Positions 1 through 8,290 of a stretch of DNA of 35,457 bases are shown one piece after another (the stretch's first letter is position 1; each line of letters begins with the position of its first letter). Source of the DNA: Aureimonas sp. AU12 (GTDB lineage Bacteria > Pseudomonadota > Alphaproteobacteria > Rhizobiales > Rhizobiaceae). The position numbers were made by a program, and so were the translations under genes. The notes below the pieces were generated by a model. That model was not told the DNA's origin. It saw only the letters and a program-made list of their open reading frames with translations, and ran no database searches. The DNA lies in assembly GCF_001463705.1 (NCBI RefSeq), contig NZ_BBWH01000003.1, positions 1 to 35,457 of the forward strand, in the 5' to 3' direction.

Positions 1-1
1 T

Positions 2-82
2 TCGCCCGGCGGCGGTGACGGCGGCGGTTCGCCCGGCGGCGGTGACGGCGGTGGCTCGCCCGGCGGCGGCGATGGCGGCGGC
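2..82 (+). repeat. 27-bp tandem repeat, three copies
   Basis: Copies lie at 2-28, 29-55 and 56-82. They differ only by a few synonymous changes (GGT/GGC, GAC/GAT), so the peptide repeat is conserved better than the DNA. More copies may lie to the left of the window. Confidence 0.85.
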
Positions 83-109
83 CGGTCCGGCAGCGATGGC
101 GGGCGATAA
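2..109 (+). CDS. C-terminal end of a Gly-rich repeat protein (partial)
   Basis: An open frame enters from the left edge and stops at TAA 107-109. The visible 35 residues are three copies of the nonapeptide SPGGGDGGG followed by RSGSDGGR. This is a low-complexity, probably disordered tail; Gly/Asp/Ser repeats of this kind occur at the ends of secreted or surface proteins, but nothing here identifies the family. The DNA is also open in other frames because it is a GC-rich repeat. The + frame is preferred because the repeat unit is 27 bp (a multiple of three) and the frame ends cleanly in a stop just after the repeats degenerate. Confidence 0.5.
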   Translation, partial: SPGGGDGGGSPGGGDGGGSPGGGDGGGRSGSDGGR

Positions 110-421
110 ACGCCAACGACGATCGGCCCTGTCGTAAGGACGTCCCGATGGCCGGAACGTGATCTTCGGGCGAAGCGGATGGGCGGATCTCCGACCATCC
201 GCATCCCCCCGATGACGCACAAGGGACTGTCGGCTCTGGGCCGCGTCCTCATGGGATCGCAGCACCGCCGCACTCGTTCGTCGATCGGCTTCGCAGCGCT
301 GCCCGCGTTCCGGCGAGATGGCGTTTGCTCGGGCGCCGGCACTTGTGGAACGCCGGTCCTTGCCGCGCGCCGGGTGGGCCCCTACCGTTCGGGTCAAGCG
401 CAACGACCCCCTGCAGGCCCC
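110..421. other. Intergenic region before cysK
   Basis: No supported gene. An 8-bp inverted repeat, GCGGATGG (175-182) and CCATCCGC (195-202), could end transcription of the upstream gene, but no T-run follows it. Long open frames cross this region and continue into cysK. They show no gene-like product upstream of the ATG at 422. Confidence 0.5.
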
Positions 422-1462
422 ATGTCCCGATTCCATTCCGTCATCGATGCCATCGGCAACACACCGCTGATCCGTCTCGCCAAGGCTTCCGAACTGACCG
501 GCTGCGAGATCTACGGCAAGGCCGAATTTATGAACCCCGGCCAGTCCGTCAAGGATCGCGCCGGGCTCTTCATCATCCGCGATGCCGAGGAGAAAGGCCT
601 GCTTCAGCCCGGCGGCATCATCGTCGAGGGCACGGCTGGAAACACCGGCATCGGTCTGTCGCTCGTCGCCGATGCGCTCGGCTATCGCGCGGTCATCGTC
701 ATTCCCGACACGCAGAGCCAGGAGAAGAAGGATGCGCTGCGCCTGATGGGCGCCGAGCTCATCGAGGTGCCCGCGGTTCCCTACAAGAATCCCAACAACT
801 ACGTGAAGTTGTCCGGCCGGCTGGCGCAGCAACTGGCGGCGACGCATCCGCAGGGCGCCATCTGGGCCAACCAGTTCGACAACACCGCCAATCGCGACGG
901 CCATGTCGTCACCACGGCCGAGGAGATCTGGCAGCAGACCGGCGGCGAGGTCGACGGATTCATCTGCTCGGTCGGCACCGGCGGCACGCTGGCGGGCACC
1001 GCCATGGGCCTCAAGCGCCATTCCGGCCATATCAAGATCGGCATCGCCGATCCCGAGGGCGCGTCACTCTTCAGCTACTACACGGAAGGCGAGTTGAAGG
1101 CCGAGGGATCCTCGATCACGGAAGGGATCGGCCAAGGCCGCATCACCGCCAATCTCGAGGGATTCACGCCAGATTTCGCCTACCGCATTCCCGATGCCGA
1201 GGCGCTGCCGATCGTCTTCGACCTCATCGGCCAGGAAGGGCTGTGCCTCGGCGGGTCGTCGGGCATCAACATCGCCGGCGCCATCCGCATGGCGCGGGAG
1301 ATGGGTCCGGGCCATACGATCGTGACGATCCTCTGCGATTACGGCAACCGCTACCAGTCGAAGCTCTTCAACCCCGAATTCCTGCGCTCGAAGGACCTGC
1401 CCGTTCCCACCTGGCTCGGCCGCGAGCCGAGTTTCGACATTCCGTTCGAGGCCGTCTCCTGA
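422..1462 (+). CDS. cysK: Cysteine synthase A (O-acetylserine sulfhydrylase)
   Basis: A 346-aa PLP enzyme of fold type II that makes L-cysteine from O-acetylserine and sulfide in the cytoplasm. The N-terminus VIDAIGNTPLIRL is typical. The PLP lysine is Lys44 in SVKDRAG. The substrate loop reads EGTAGNTGIGL (69-79), and the Gly-rich phosphate loop is SVGTGGTLAG. The length and the GTAGNTGIGL variant fit the longer CysK branch seen in rhizobia. The start at 422 is chosen because homology begins there; the frame is open further upstream but without family sequence. Its stop overlaps the next start (TGATG), so it is probably cotranscribed with the AlaX and sulfurtransferase genes, a coherent cysteine-metabolism group. 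Confidence 0.92.
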   Translation: MSRFHSVIDAIGNTPLIRLAKASELTGCEIYGKAEFMNPGQSVKDRAGLFIIRDAEEKGLLQPGGIIVEGTAGNTGIGLSLVADALGYRAVIVIPDTQSQEKKDALRLMGAELIEVPAVPYKNPNNYVKLSGRLAQQLAATHPQGAIWANQFDNTANRDGHVVTTAEEIWQQTGGEVDGFICSVGTGGTLAGTAMGLKRHSGHIKIGIADPEGASLFSYYTEGELKAEGSSITEGIGQGRITANLEGFTPDFAYRIPDAEALPIVFDLIGQEGLCLGGSSGINIAGAIRMAREMGPGHTIVTILCDYGNRYQSKLFNPEFLRSKDLPVPTWLGREPSFDIPFEAVS

Positions 1463-2205
1463 TGGCCGGCGAGACCGAGGCCGCTTATCAGGACGACGCC
1501 TATCTCTCGACCCTTGAAGCCAGGCTCCTTCGAATCGACGGCGAGCGCGGCCTCGTTTTCGATCGCTCGAACTTCTTCGCCAGCGGTGGCGGCCAGCCCG
1601 GCGACACCGGCTTCATCGAGACTGCCGACGGCCGGCAGATCGCGATCGTCGACACCCGCGCATCCGACGACCGCTCCGCGATCGTGCTGACGGCCATCGA
1701 GGGCGCGGACCTGCCGTCGCCGGGCGACACGCTGGTGCTGCATGTCGACTGGGCGCGACGCTACAAGCTGATGCGGATGCACACGGCCTGCCATCTCTTG
1801 ACGGTCGCCTGCCCGTTTCCAGTGACGGGCGCGGCGGTCGGCGAGGACGAGAGCCGCGTCGACTTCGACATCCCCGAGGCAGCGGCCGACAAGGGCGAAC
1901 TGACGCGGCGGCTGATGGAACTGGTGGCGGCCAATCATCCGGTCTTCACGCGATGGATCACCGACGCCGATCTCGACGCGAACCCGGATCTGGTGAAGTC
2001 GAAGAACGTGAAGCCGCCGCGCGGCAGCGGCCGCATCCGGCTCGTCTGCATCGGCGAGGACGGCGCAGTGGACACGCAACCATGCGGTGGCACCCACGTG
2101 CTCGAAACCGCCGAGGTCGGCGAGGTCCACATCGGCAAGATCGAAAAGAAGGGCAAGGAGAACCGCCGCTTCCGCATCCGCTTCGGTCCGCTGCCGGCGG
2201 CTTGA
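1462..2205 (+). CDS. alaX: Alanyl-tRNA editing protein, AlaX type
   Basis: A 247-aa free-standing editing domain related to the AlaRS editing domain. The family hydrolyses mischarged tRNA, classically Ser-tRNA(Ala), in trans. The two metal-binding motifs are present: HTACH (residues 107-111) and CGGTH (208-212). SNFFASGGGQPGDTG (36-50) matches the glycine-rich motif of the AlaRS editing fold. There is no aminoacylation domain, and the length suits the longer AlaX class. The ATG overlaps the cysK stop, implying translational coupling. The position between cysteine synthase and a sulfurtransferase could point to editing of Cys- or Ser-related mischarging, but that is inference. Confidence 0.9.
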   Translation: MAGETEAAYQDDAYLSTLEARLLRIDGERGLVFDRSNFFASGGGQPGDTGFIETADGRQIAIVDTRASDDRSAIVLTAIEGADLPSPGDTLVLHVDWARRYKLMRMHTACHLLTVACPFPVTGAAVGEDESRVDFDIPEAAADKGELTRRLMELVAANHPVFTRWITDADLDANPDLVKSKNVKPPRGSGRIRLVCIGEDGAVDTQPCGGTHVLETAEVGEVHIGKIEKKGKENRRFRIRFGPLPAA

Positions 2206-2276
2206 GCGCCGCACTTCCGCCCTCCGGCCTGCGCCATTATGGTGCGGCCGACCAGACCCGAACCGCCGAGGCCGCC

Positions 2277-3128
2277 TTGACCGCCCAGTCCTTCCTGATC
2301 ACGCCCGCCGACCTCGCCGGGCCTCTCGGCCGCCCCGGCCTCTCGGTGGTCGACGCCTCCTGGTATCTGCCGGCGCAGAAGCGCTTCGCACGCGCCGAGT
2401 TCGAGGCCAGCCACATTCCCGGCGCCGTGTTCTTCGATCAGGACGCGGTGGTCGATGCCGCCTCCTCCCTGCCGCACACGCTGCCGGACGCCGTGAGCTT
2501 CGGAGCCGCGATGGGCGCGCTGGGCCTCAGCGAGACCGACACGATCGTCGTTTACGATGGAACCGGCCTGTTCACGGCGCCGCGCGTCTGGTGGATGCTG
2601 CGCACCTTCGGAGCCAAGGACGTTCGCATCCTCGACGGCGGGTATCCCGCCTGGATGGAAGCCGGGCTGCCGGTCGAGACCGGCCCGGCCAGCCCGAAGC
2701 CCGCGAGCTTCCGGGCCGAGTTCGACAGTGTCGCGGTGACGAGCTTCGAGGAGATGCAGCGCATCGTCGCCGGGGACGAACGGCAGATCGCGGACGCGCG
2801 CGCGGCCGAGCGCTTTCGCGGCGAAGCGGCGGAGCCGCGCGCTGGCGTTCGCTCCGGGCATATGCCGGGGGCGCGCTCGGTGCCGATCGGATCGCTCTCG
2901 GACGGGGGCCGCCTGAAGTCGCCGGACGACCTGCGCGCCGTCTTCGCCGAGGCCGGCATCGATCTGGACCGGCCGGTGGTGACCTCCTGTGGCTCGGGCG
3001 TGACGGCGGCGGCGATCAACTTCGCCCTCGTCGCCCTCGGCAAGAGCGACGCGACGCTCTATGACGGCTCGTGGACCGAGTGGGGATCGAGCGAGACGAC
3101 GCCGGTCGAGACAGGTCCTGCCCGTTGA
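2277..3128 (+). CDS. sseA: 3-mercaptopyruvate / thiosulfate sulfurtransferase
   Basis: A two-domain rhodanese-type protein of 283 aa from the chosen TTG at 2277. The N-terminal rhodanese domain contains VVDASWYLP and HIPGAVFFD, and WWMLRTFGAKDVRILDGG lies near 105-122. The C-terminal domain ends in the active-site loop CGSGVTA (238-244), with Cys238 carrying the persulfide. The loop CGSGVTA is the version typical of mercaptopyruvate sulfurtransferases. The frame is open upstream. An alternative TTG at 2202 overlaps the AlaX stop and would add 25 residues of no family character, so the start is uncertain. It follows cysK and AlaX on the same strand and fits cysteine-derived sulfur transfer. 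Confidence 0.88.
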   Translation: MTAQSFLITPADLAGPLGRPGLSVVDASWYLPAQKRFARAEFEASHIPGAVFFDQDAVVDAASSLPHTLPDAVSFGAAMGALGLSETDTIVVYDGTGLFTAPRVWWMLRTFGAKDVRILDGGYPAWMEAGLPVETGPASPKPASFRAEFDSVAVTSFEEMQRIVAGDERQIADARAAERFRGEAAEPRAGVRSGHMPGARSVPIGSLSDGGRLKSPDDLRAVFAEAGIDLDRPVVTSCGSGVTAAAINFALVALGKSDATLYDGSWTEWGSSETTPVETGPAR

Positions 3129-3145
3129 GGACAGACATTCGACCG

Positions 3146-3667
3146 ATGCGCATTCTGAAAACGACGGTAACCTACCTCGCGATGCACCAGCCGCCGGGCG
3201 CACCGGTGCCGCCGCCCGCGAACGGCCGCGCCTATACGGTGCTCAAGGCGACGCGGATGCCGCTGAGCTACTACCGTTATCTCTACCACGCGGTCGGGCG
3301 CGAGCATCACTGGACGTCGCGGCTCCTGCCCGACGCAGCGCTGGCGCGCGAGATCCATGCGCCGAGCGTGCGGCTGCGCGTCCTCTATTGCGACGGCTCT
3401 CCCGCCGGCTGGTTCGAGCTCGACGCCGGCCGCGCCCCGCGCGAGACGCGGCTGGTGCATTTCGCGGTCATGCCGGGCTTTCGCGGCATCGGGCTGGCGC
3501 GCCATCTCCTGTCGGAGGCGATCGTTGCAGGGTTCGAGGAGCAGCCGGCCGCCCTGACCGTGGAGACGAACACGCTCGACCACCCCGCCGCCTTGCCACT
3601 TTATCGCAAGATGGGCTTTCGCCCGGTCTCGACGCGCGACGTGTCGACGCCGGCCTACGACGACTGA
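3146..3667 (+). CDS. GNAT-family N-acetyltransferase
   Basis: A 173-aa protein with the GNAT fold. The acetyl-CoA pyrophosphate loop is in VMPGFRGIGLARHLL (108-122, core RGIGLA), and the late motif TNTLDHPAALPLYRKMGF (141-158) is characteristic of the family. The N-terminal half (SYYRYLYHAVGREHHWTSR) resembles small acetyltransferases of alphaproteobacteria. The substrate cannot be told from the sequence. The ATG at 3146 is chosen because the upstream part of the frame overlaps sseA. It starts 18 bp after sseA, so it may share its transcript. Confidence 0.85.
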   Translation: MRILKTTVTYLAMHQPPGAPVPPPANGRAYTVLKATRMPLSYYRYLYHAVGREHHWTSRLLPDAALAREIHAPSVRLRVLYCDGSPAGWFELDAGRAPRETRLVHFAVMPGFRGIGLARHLLSEAIVAGFEEQPAALTVETNTLDHPAALPLYRKMGFRPVSTRDVSTPAYDD

Positions 3668-3711
3668 AGGCCGGCGCCGGAACGGCGAGCGGCCAGAGAC
3701 AGGAGAGTGCG

Positions 3712-5682
3712 ATGCTCGGATCGAAGCTCAATCGCCGCGACTTCCTCGTTGCGGGCGCGGCGACCGCCGGTGTCGCTCTGCATCCGTTCAGCACTCGTGC
3801 CGCCGATGGTCAGGCGCACCTGCGGATCATGGAGACGACGGATCTCCATGTGAACGTCTTTCCCTACGACTATTATGCCGACAAGGAGACGCCGACGGTC
3901 GGGCTGGCGCGCACCGCGACGCTCATCGACGCCATCCGCAAGGAAGCGACAAACGCCCTCCTCTTCGACAATGGCGACTTTCTGCAGGGCAATCCGATGG
4001 GCGACTACATCGCCTTCCAACGCGGCATGAAGGACGGCGATATTCATCCCGTGATCGCCGCGATGAACACGCTGCGCTACGACGCGGGCACGCTCGGCAA
4101 TCACGAGTTCAACTACGGGCTCGACTTCATGAGCCGCGTACTCGCCGGGGCGAACTTCCCCCTCGTCAGCGCCAACCTGGCCAAGGGCGCCCTCGCCGCC
4201 GATCCTCTCGCCGACGAGCGCTTCGTGCCGCCCTACGTTATTCTCGACCGGGAGATCACGCTCGGCGACGGGTCGCGCCATCCGATCCGCATCGGCGTCG
4301 TCGGCTTCCTGCCGCCGCAGATCACGCTGTGGGACGCGCAGCAGCTTGCCGGCAAGGCGGCGACGCGTGGCATCGTCGAGACCGCGCGCGCGCTCGTTCC
4401 GAAGATCCGTGCCGCGGGTGCCCAGATCGTCGTCGCGCTCTCGCATTCCGGTATCGCGGAGGGCGATGCCACGGAGGCAGGCCTCGAGAACGCGTCGCTG
4501 CAGCTCGCTGCGATCGAGGGCATCGACGTCGTCCTGACCGGACATCAGCATCTGCGGTTTCCTGGCAAGGATTTTGAGGGACTGGCCGGTGTCGACGCCG
4601 TCGTCGGAACCCTGCATGGCAAGCCCGCCGTGATGGCCGGCTTCTGGGGCTCCGATCTCGGCCTCGTCGATCTTCTACTGGAGCGGCGCGGCGAGGGCTG
4701 GGCGATCGTCTCGGCGCAGTCGGAGCTTCGCCCGATCTTCGAGCGCGTCGACCGGACGCCGAAGGCGCTGGTGGCGAGCAAGCCGGAGGTGCTCGCCGCC
4801 GCGAAGGCCGACCACGACGCGACGCTGACCTACGTTCGCACGCCCGTGGGCGAAACGACGGCACCGCTCTACTCCTACTTCGCCCTCGTCGCCGACGATC
4901 CGTCCGTGCAGATCGTGAACCAGGCGCAGCTCTGGTACATGAAGACGATCCTCGCCGGCACCGGGTTTGCGGCGCTGCCGTTGCTCTCGGCGGCCGCGCC
5001 CTTCAAATCGGGCGGGCGCTCAGGACCGGACTATTACACCGACATTCCCGCCGGCCCGATCGCCATCCGCAACGTCGCCGACCTCTATCTCTACCCGAAC
5101 ACCGTTCAAGCGGTGAAGATTACAGGCGCCGAGGTGAAGGACTGGCTGGAAATGTCGGCTGGTATCTTCCGGCAGGCCGAACCCGGCAAGGCAGACCAGC
5201 CGCTGATCGCGGACGGCTTCCCCTCCTACAATTTCGACGTGATCGACGGCGTCACCTATCGGATCGACGTGACCGTGCCGGCGCGCTTCGATCAGGACGG
5301 CAAACTCGTGAACGCGGATGCCTCGCGCATTCTCGACCTCAGCTTCGAGGGCCATCCGATCGACCCGGCGGCCGAGTTCGTGGTCGCCACGAACAATTAT
5401 CGGGCCGGCGGCGGCGGCAAGTTCCCGGGCCTCGGCCCCGATAAGATCGTCTTCGTCGCGCCGGATGCCAATCGCGACGTGCTCATCCGCTACATCATCG
5501 AGCAGAAGCGGATCGATCCGGCTGCGGACGGCAACTGGCGCCTTGCGCCGGCACCGGGTACGTCGGTCGTCTTCAGCACCGGGCCGGCCTCGGCAGCACA
5601 TCTCGGTGACGTCGCCTCGCTGGCGCTGGAACCGCTCGGGCGGAGCGACGACGGCTATGCGCGCTACCGCCTCGCCCTCTGA
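3712..5682 (+). CDS. cpdB: 2',3'-cyclic-nucleotide 2'-phosphodiesterase / 3'-nucleotidase, Tat-exported
   Basis: A 656-aa periplasmic nucleotidase for scavenging nucleotides. The N-terminus LNRRDFLVAGAATAG carries a twin-arginine signal (Arg8-Arg9), so it is probably exported folded with its metals. The metallophosphatase domain shows DLH (44-46), DNGDF (86-90), GNHEF (129-133), SHSG (244-247) and GHQH (277-280), the full dinuclear metal site. The C-terminal 5'-nucleotidase domain includes YNFDVIDG and NNYRAGGGGKFPG. The length matches CpdB (about 650 aa). AGGAGAG at 3701-3707 is a good ribosome site and decides the ATG at 3712. The following hydrolase gene is on the same strand 48 bp later. 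Confidence 0.93.
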   Translation: MLGSKLNRRDFLVAGAATAGVALHPFSTRAADGQAHLRIMETTDLHVNVFPYDYYADKETPTVGLARTATLIDAIRKEATNALLFDNGDFLQGNPMGDYIAFQRGMKDGDIHPVIAAMNTLRYDAGTLGNHEFNYGLDFMSRVLAGANFPLVSANLAKGALAADPLADERFVPPYVILDREITLGDGSRHPIRIGVVGFLPPQITLWDAQQLAGKAATRGIVETARALVPKIRAAGAQIVVALSHSGIAEGDATEAGLENASLQLAAIEGIDVVLTGHQHLRFPGKDFEGLAGVDAVVGTLHGKPAVMAGFWGSDLGLVDLLLERRGEGWAIVSAQSELRPIFERVDRTPKALVASKPEVLAAAKADHDATLTYVRTPVGETTAPLYSYFALVADDPSVQIVNQAQLWYMKTILAGTGFAALPLLSAAAPFKSGGRSGPDYYTDIPAGPIAIRNVADLYLYPNTVQAVKITGAEVKDWLEMSAGIFRQAEPGKADQPLIADGFPSYNFDVIDGVTYRIDVTVPARFDQDGKLVNADASRILDLSFEGHPIDPAAEFVVATNNYRAGGGGKFPGLGPDKIVFVAPDANRDVLIRYIIEQKRIDPAADGNWRLAPAPGTSVVFSTGPASAAHLGDVASLALEPLGRSDDGYARYRLAL

Positions 5683-5730
5683 GCCAGCGGCCTCGCCGTC
5701 TCCCTTCCATCACCAGACCCGGACCTTCGC

Positions 5731-6711
5731 TTGCGCCTTCGCCTCCTCCTCGCCCTTCTCGTTCTCATCCTCGTCGCGGGGGCCGGCGTCTGGCTGTTCG
5801 GGCCGCGCGAGCCCGCGCGTCTGACCGCGGAGTTCGACGCTTCGCGGATCGGCGACGATCCGGCGGCCTATCTCGCGCGCACCGAAGCCGATATTCCGAA
5901 CCTGCGGGAGAATGCCGAGAAGGAGATCGTCTGGGCCTATCCGGCCTCGAAGTCGAAGACGCCGCTCGCCATCGTCTATCTCCACGGCTTCTCGGCCGCG
6001 AAGGGCGAGACGCGCCCGCTGGCCGACGAGGTGGCCCGCAATCTCGGCGCCAATCTCTTCTTCACGCGGCTTACCGGCCACGGCCGCGACAGCGCCGCGA
6101 TGACCGAGGCGACGATCGGCGACTGGGTGGACGATGCCGCCGAAGCCATGGCCATCGGGCGCCGCCTCGGCGAGCGCGTGGTGATCATGGGTAGCTCGAC
6201 CGGCGCGACGCTGGGCACCCTGATCGCCAGCCGTCCGGACCTCTCAGCGGATCTCGCGGGCCTCGTGGCGCTCTCGCCGAACTACGCGCTGCAGAACTGG
6301 CGCTCGTTCCTGCTGACGATCCCGTTCGCGCGCGAGGTCATTCCCTATCTCGGGCCGGCGACCTTCGGCGAGGCGTCCGAGAGCGCGGCGGTCAACGCGA
6401 ACTGGACGGTGACCTACCCAACGGCGGCGCTGCTGCCGATGGCCCGCCTCGTCGAGATCGTCCGCGGCCTCGATTTCGCGTCCATGCGCGTGCCCGCACT
6501 CTTCGTCTACTCGCCCGGCGACGCGGTGGTGGACGCCGCCCGCACCGTGCAGGTCGCCGGCCAATGGGGCGCGCCGCACCAGACGATCGAGGTGCCGGAG
6601 GCGCCGGGCGTCGCCCGGCACATCGTGGCGGGAGACCTCATTTCGCCGGCGACCACGGGCCGGGTCGCCGCCGCCGTCACCGACTGGATCCGCGCCCTGC
6701 CCGCCCGCTGA
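5731..6711 (+). CDS. Membrane-anchored alpha/beta hydrolase
   Basis: A 326-aa protein with an N-terminal hydrophobic segment (about residues 3-23) acting as an anchor or uncleaved signal, so the catalytic domain is probably periplasmic. The alpha/beta hydrolase core has LHGF with an oxyanion-type segment (84-87), the nucleophile elbow GSSTG (Ser156), an acid candidate Asp264 in YSPGDAVVD and His297 in ARHIVAG. It resembles serine aminopeptidase-like hydrolases or carboxylesterases; the substrate is unknown. The start is TTG at 5731, chosen because it opens the hydrophobic leader; no ATG fits. It ends 10 bp before the convergent ilvA stop. Confidence 0.82.
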   Translation: MRLRLLLALLVLILVAGAGVWLFGPREPARLTAEFDASRIGDDPAAYLARTEADIPNLRENAEKEIVWAYPASKSKTPLAIVYLHGFSAAKGETRPLADEVARNLGANLFFTRLTGHGRDSAAMTEATIGDWVDDAAEAMAIGRRLGERVVIMGSSTGATLGTLIASRPDLSADLAGLVALSPNYALQNWRSFLLTIPFAREVIPYLGPATFGEASESAAVNANWTVTYPTAALLPMARLVEIVRGLDFASMRVPALFVYSPGDAVVDAARTVQVAGQWGAPHQTIEVPEAPGVARHIVAGDLISPATTGRVAAAVTDWIRALPAR

Positions 6712-6721
6712 CGCCCGCCGA

Positions 6722-7975
6722 TCAGATCAGGAGATCGGAGATCACCTGATTGTCGGTGATGTCCTGATAGCGGATGCCCTCTTCGGCAAAGCGCGCCAGA
6801 AGCGTATCGAAGCTGCCCGGCTTCTTCGTCTCGATGCCGAGGAGGATCGAGCCGAAGTCGCGGGCGGATTTCTTGAGGTACTCGAAGCGCGCGATGTCGT
6901 CGTCGGGACCGAGCAGGGCGAGGAAGTCCTTCAGGGCGCCCGGGCGCTGGGCGAGACGCAGGATGAAGTACTTCTTCCGGCCCTCGAAGCGCAGCGCGCG
7001 CTCCTTGACGTCCGGGAGGCGCTCGAAGTCGAAATTGCCGCCAGAGACGACGAGCACCGCCGTCTTGCCGCGAACCTCTTCGCCGAGCGTGCGCAGCGCG
7101 TCGATCGCCAGCGCGCCCGCCGGTTCCAGCACGATGCCCTCGACGTTGAGCATTTCGAGCATCGTCTGGCAGAGGCGGCCTTCGGGCGCGAGGATGACCT
7201 GTTCGGGTGCGAAGCGGCTCAGCACCTCGAAGGGCAGCGCGCCGATTTCCGCAACGGCCGCGCCATCGACGAAGCCTTCCATCTGCGGCAGCTTCACTCG
7301 CGTGCGTTCGCGCAGGCTCGTCTGCAGGCTCGGCGCGCCCAGCGGCTCGACGAGGCGGAACTCCGGCGCGTTCGGGCCCTCGAAGTAGCGCGCCATGCCG
7401 GAGGCCAGACCGCCGCCGCCGACCGGCAGCACGAGCATGTCGACGCTCTCGCCGTCGAGCTGGCGCACGACCTCGAGCCCGACACTGGCCTGTCCCTCGA
7501 CGATGTCCTCATGGTCGAAAGGCGGCACCATCGCTGCGCCGCTCGAGGCGGCATACGCCTTCGCGGCCGTGTAGCAATCGTCGAAGAAGTCGCCGACCAG
7601 CTCGATCTCGATGGCATCGCCGCCGAAGACGCGGGTCTTGTCGATCTTCTGCTGCGGCGTCGTCACCGGCATGAAGATGCGGCCCTTCAGGCCGAAGTGC
7701 CGGCAGGCGAAGGCGAAGCCCTGCGCGTGATTGCCGGCGGAGGCGCAGGTGAAGCTCGCGGCGGTGTCGCCGGCCTCGATGCGCTTGCGCATGAAGTTGA
7801 AGGCACCGCGGATCTTGTAGGATCGGACCGGCGTCAGGTCTTCGCGCTTGAGGAAGATTCGCGCGCCGTAGCGGGCCGAGAGATGCTCGTTGAGCTGCAG
7901 CGGGGTCTCGGGAAAGAGTTCGCGCAGCGCCTCCTCCGCGCGAGCGACGCGGGCGACGAATTCGGTGGTGGACAT
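6722..7975 (-). CDS. ilvA: Threonine ammonia-lyase (threonine dehydratase) with ACT domain
   Basis: A 417-aa PLP enzyme converting L-threonine to 2-oxobutanoate and ammonia, the first step to isoleucine. The PLP lysine is Lys54 in SYKIRGAFN. SAGNHAQG (79-86) is the substrate loop and PVGGGGLASG (184-193) binds the cofactor phosphate. The C-terminal region from about 335 (YFILRLAQRPGALKDFLALL) is a single ACT-like domain. This makes it the shorter one-ACT class rather than the 510-aa two-ACT enzyme of enterics. The 315-bp region before it contains a small open frame and a hairpin near the start that may regulate it (see 8136-8198). Confidence 0.93.
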   Translation of the reverse strand: MSTTEFVARVARAEEALRELFPETPLQLNEHLSARYGARIFLKREDLTPVRSYKIRGAFNFMRKRIEAGDTAASFTCASAGNHAQGFAFACRHFGLKGRIFMPVTTPQQKIDKTRVFGGDAIEIELVGDFFDDCYTAAKAYAASSGAAMVPPFDHEDIVEGQASVGLEVVRQLDGESVDMLVLPVGGGGLASGMARYFEGPNAPEFRLVEPLGAPSLQTSLRERTRVKLPQMEGFVDGAAVAEIGALPFEVLSRFAPEQVILAPEGRLCQTMLEMLNVEGIVLEPAGALAIDALRTLGEEVRGKTAVLVVSGGNFDFERLPDVKERALRFEGRKKYFILRLAQRPGALKDFLALLGPDDDIARFEYLKKSARDFGSILLGIETKKPGSFDTLLARFAEEGIRYQDITDNQVISDLLI

Positions 7976-8135
7976 GAACGAACACTTCGGTCGGAAGCCG
8001 CGCTCCGGCGCGGGTCTTCGGGAAACTGGGGAGCGGGTGAGGCTCCGGTGTCGAACGCGGCGGACCGTCGATGAGGATCGGGACGACGCGAGCCGGACGC
8101 GCGAGGCGCCGCAGCTGCGAGCAGCAGGCGGGGCC

Positions 8136-8198
8136 TTAGAGGGCGCCGGCGCCGATAATCGGAAGGGTCGCTCCGCAGATCGATGCTTCGTATGTCAT
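8136..8198 (-). CDS. Candidate 20-aa leader peptide upstream of ilvA
   Basis: A short frame on the ilvA strand starts at ATG 8198 with an AAGGGGA ribosome site 6-7 nt before it. It encodes a peptide beginning MTYEASICGATLPIIG and ending AGAL, with three Ile, two Leu and two Thr in 20 residues. It lies about 160 nt before ilvA. The run after the stop is rich in GGCGCC and GCAGC inverted repeats. A perfect 6-bp hairpin CCGCGC-CGGA-GCGCGG sits about 20 nt before the ilvA ATG. This is the arrangement expected for attenuation by charged tRNA(Ile/Leu), but there is no clear terminator with a U-run. The assignment is inference. Confidence 0.3.
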   Translation of the reverse strand: MTYEASICGATLPIIGAGAL

Positions 8199-8290
8199 CG
8201 CACGTCCCCTTCCCGTCCCAGCGTTTCCGATGGCGCTGTCCATCCATGATCCCGCAACGTTTGTAAAGCGATGCCCTCGCGCGGCCAGGC

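Noticed and set aside
2-82. Tandem repeats as a possible CRISPR array
   Set aside because: Units are directly abutting, coding and without spacers; no cas gene is present. No CRISPR array was seen in the window.
325-2205. Long + frame crossing cysK into AlaX
   Set aside because: Only the part from 1462 is a real protein. The upstream part is an Arg/His-rich frame shadow of cysK.
1935-3203. 422-codon minus frame opposite AlaX and sseA
   Set aside because: Shadow of conserved + strand genes, with no recognisable domains.
3061-3711. N-terminal extension of the cpdB frame
   Set aside because: The twin-arginine signal and ribosome site at 3701-3714 fix the start; the upstream part overlaps the GNAT gene in another frame.
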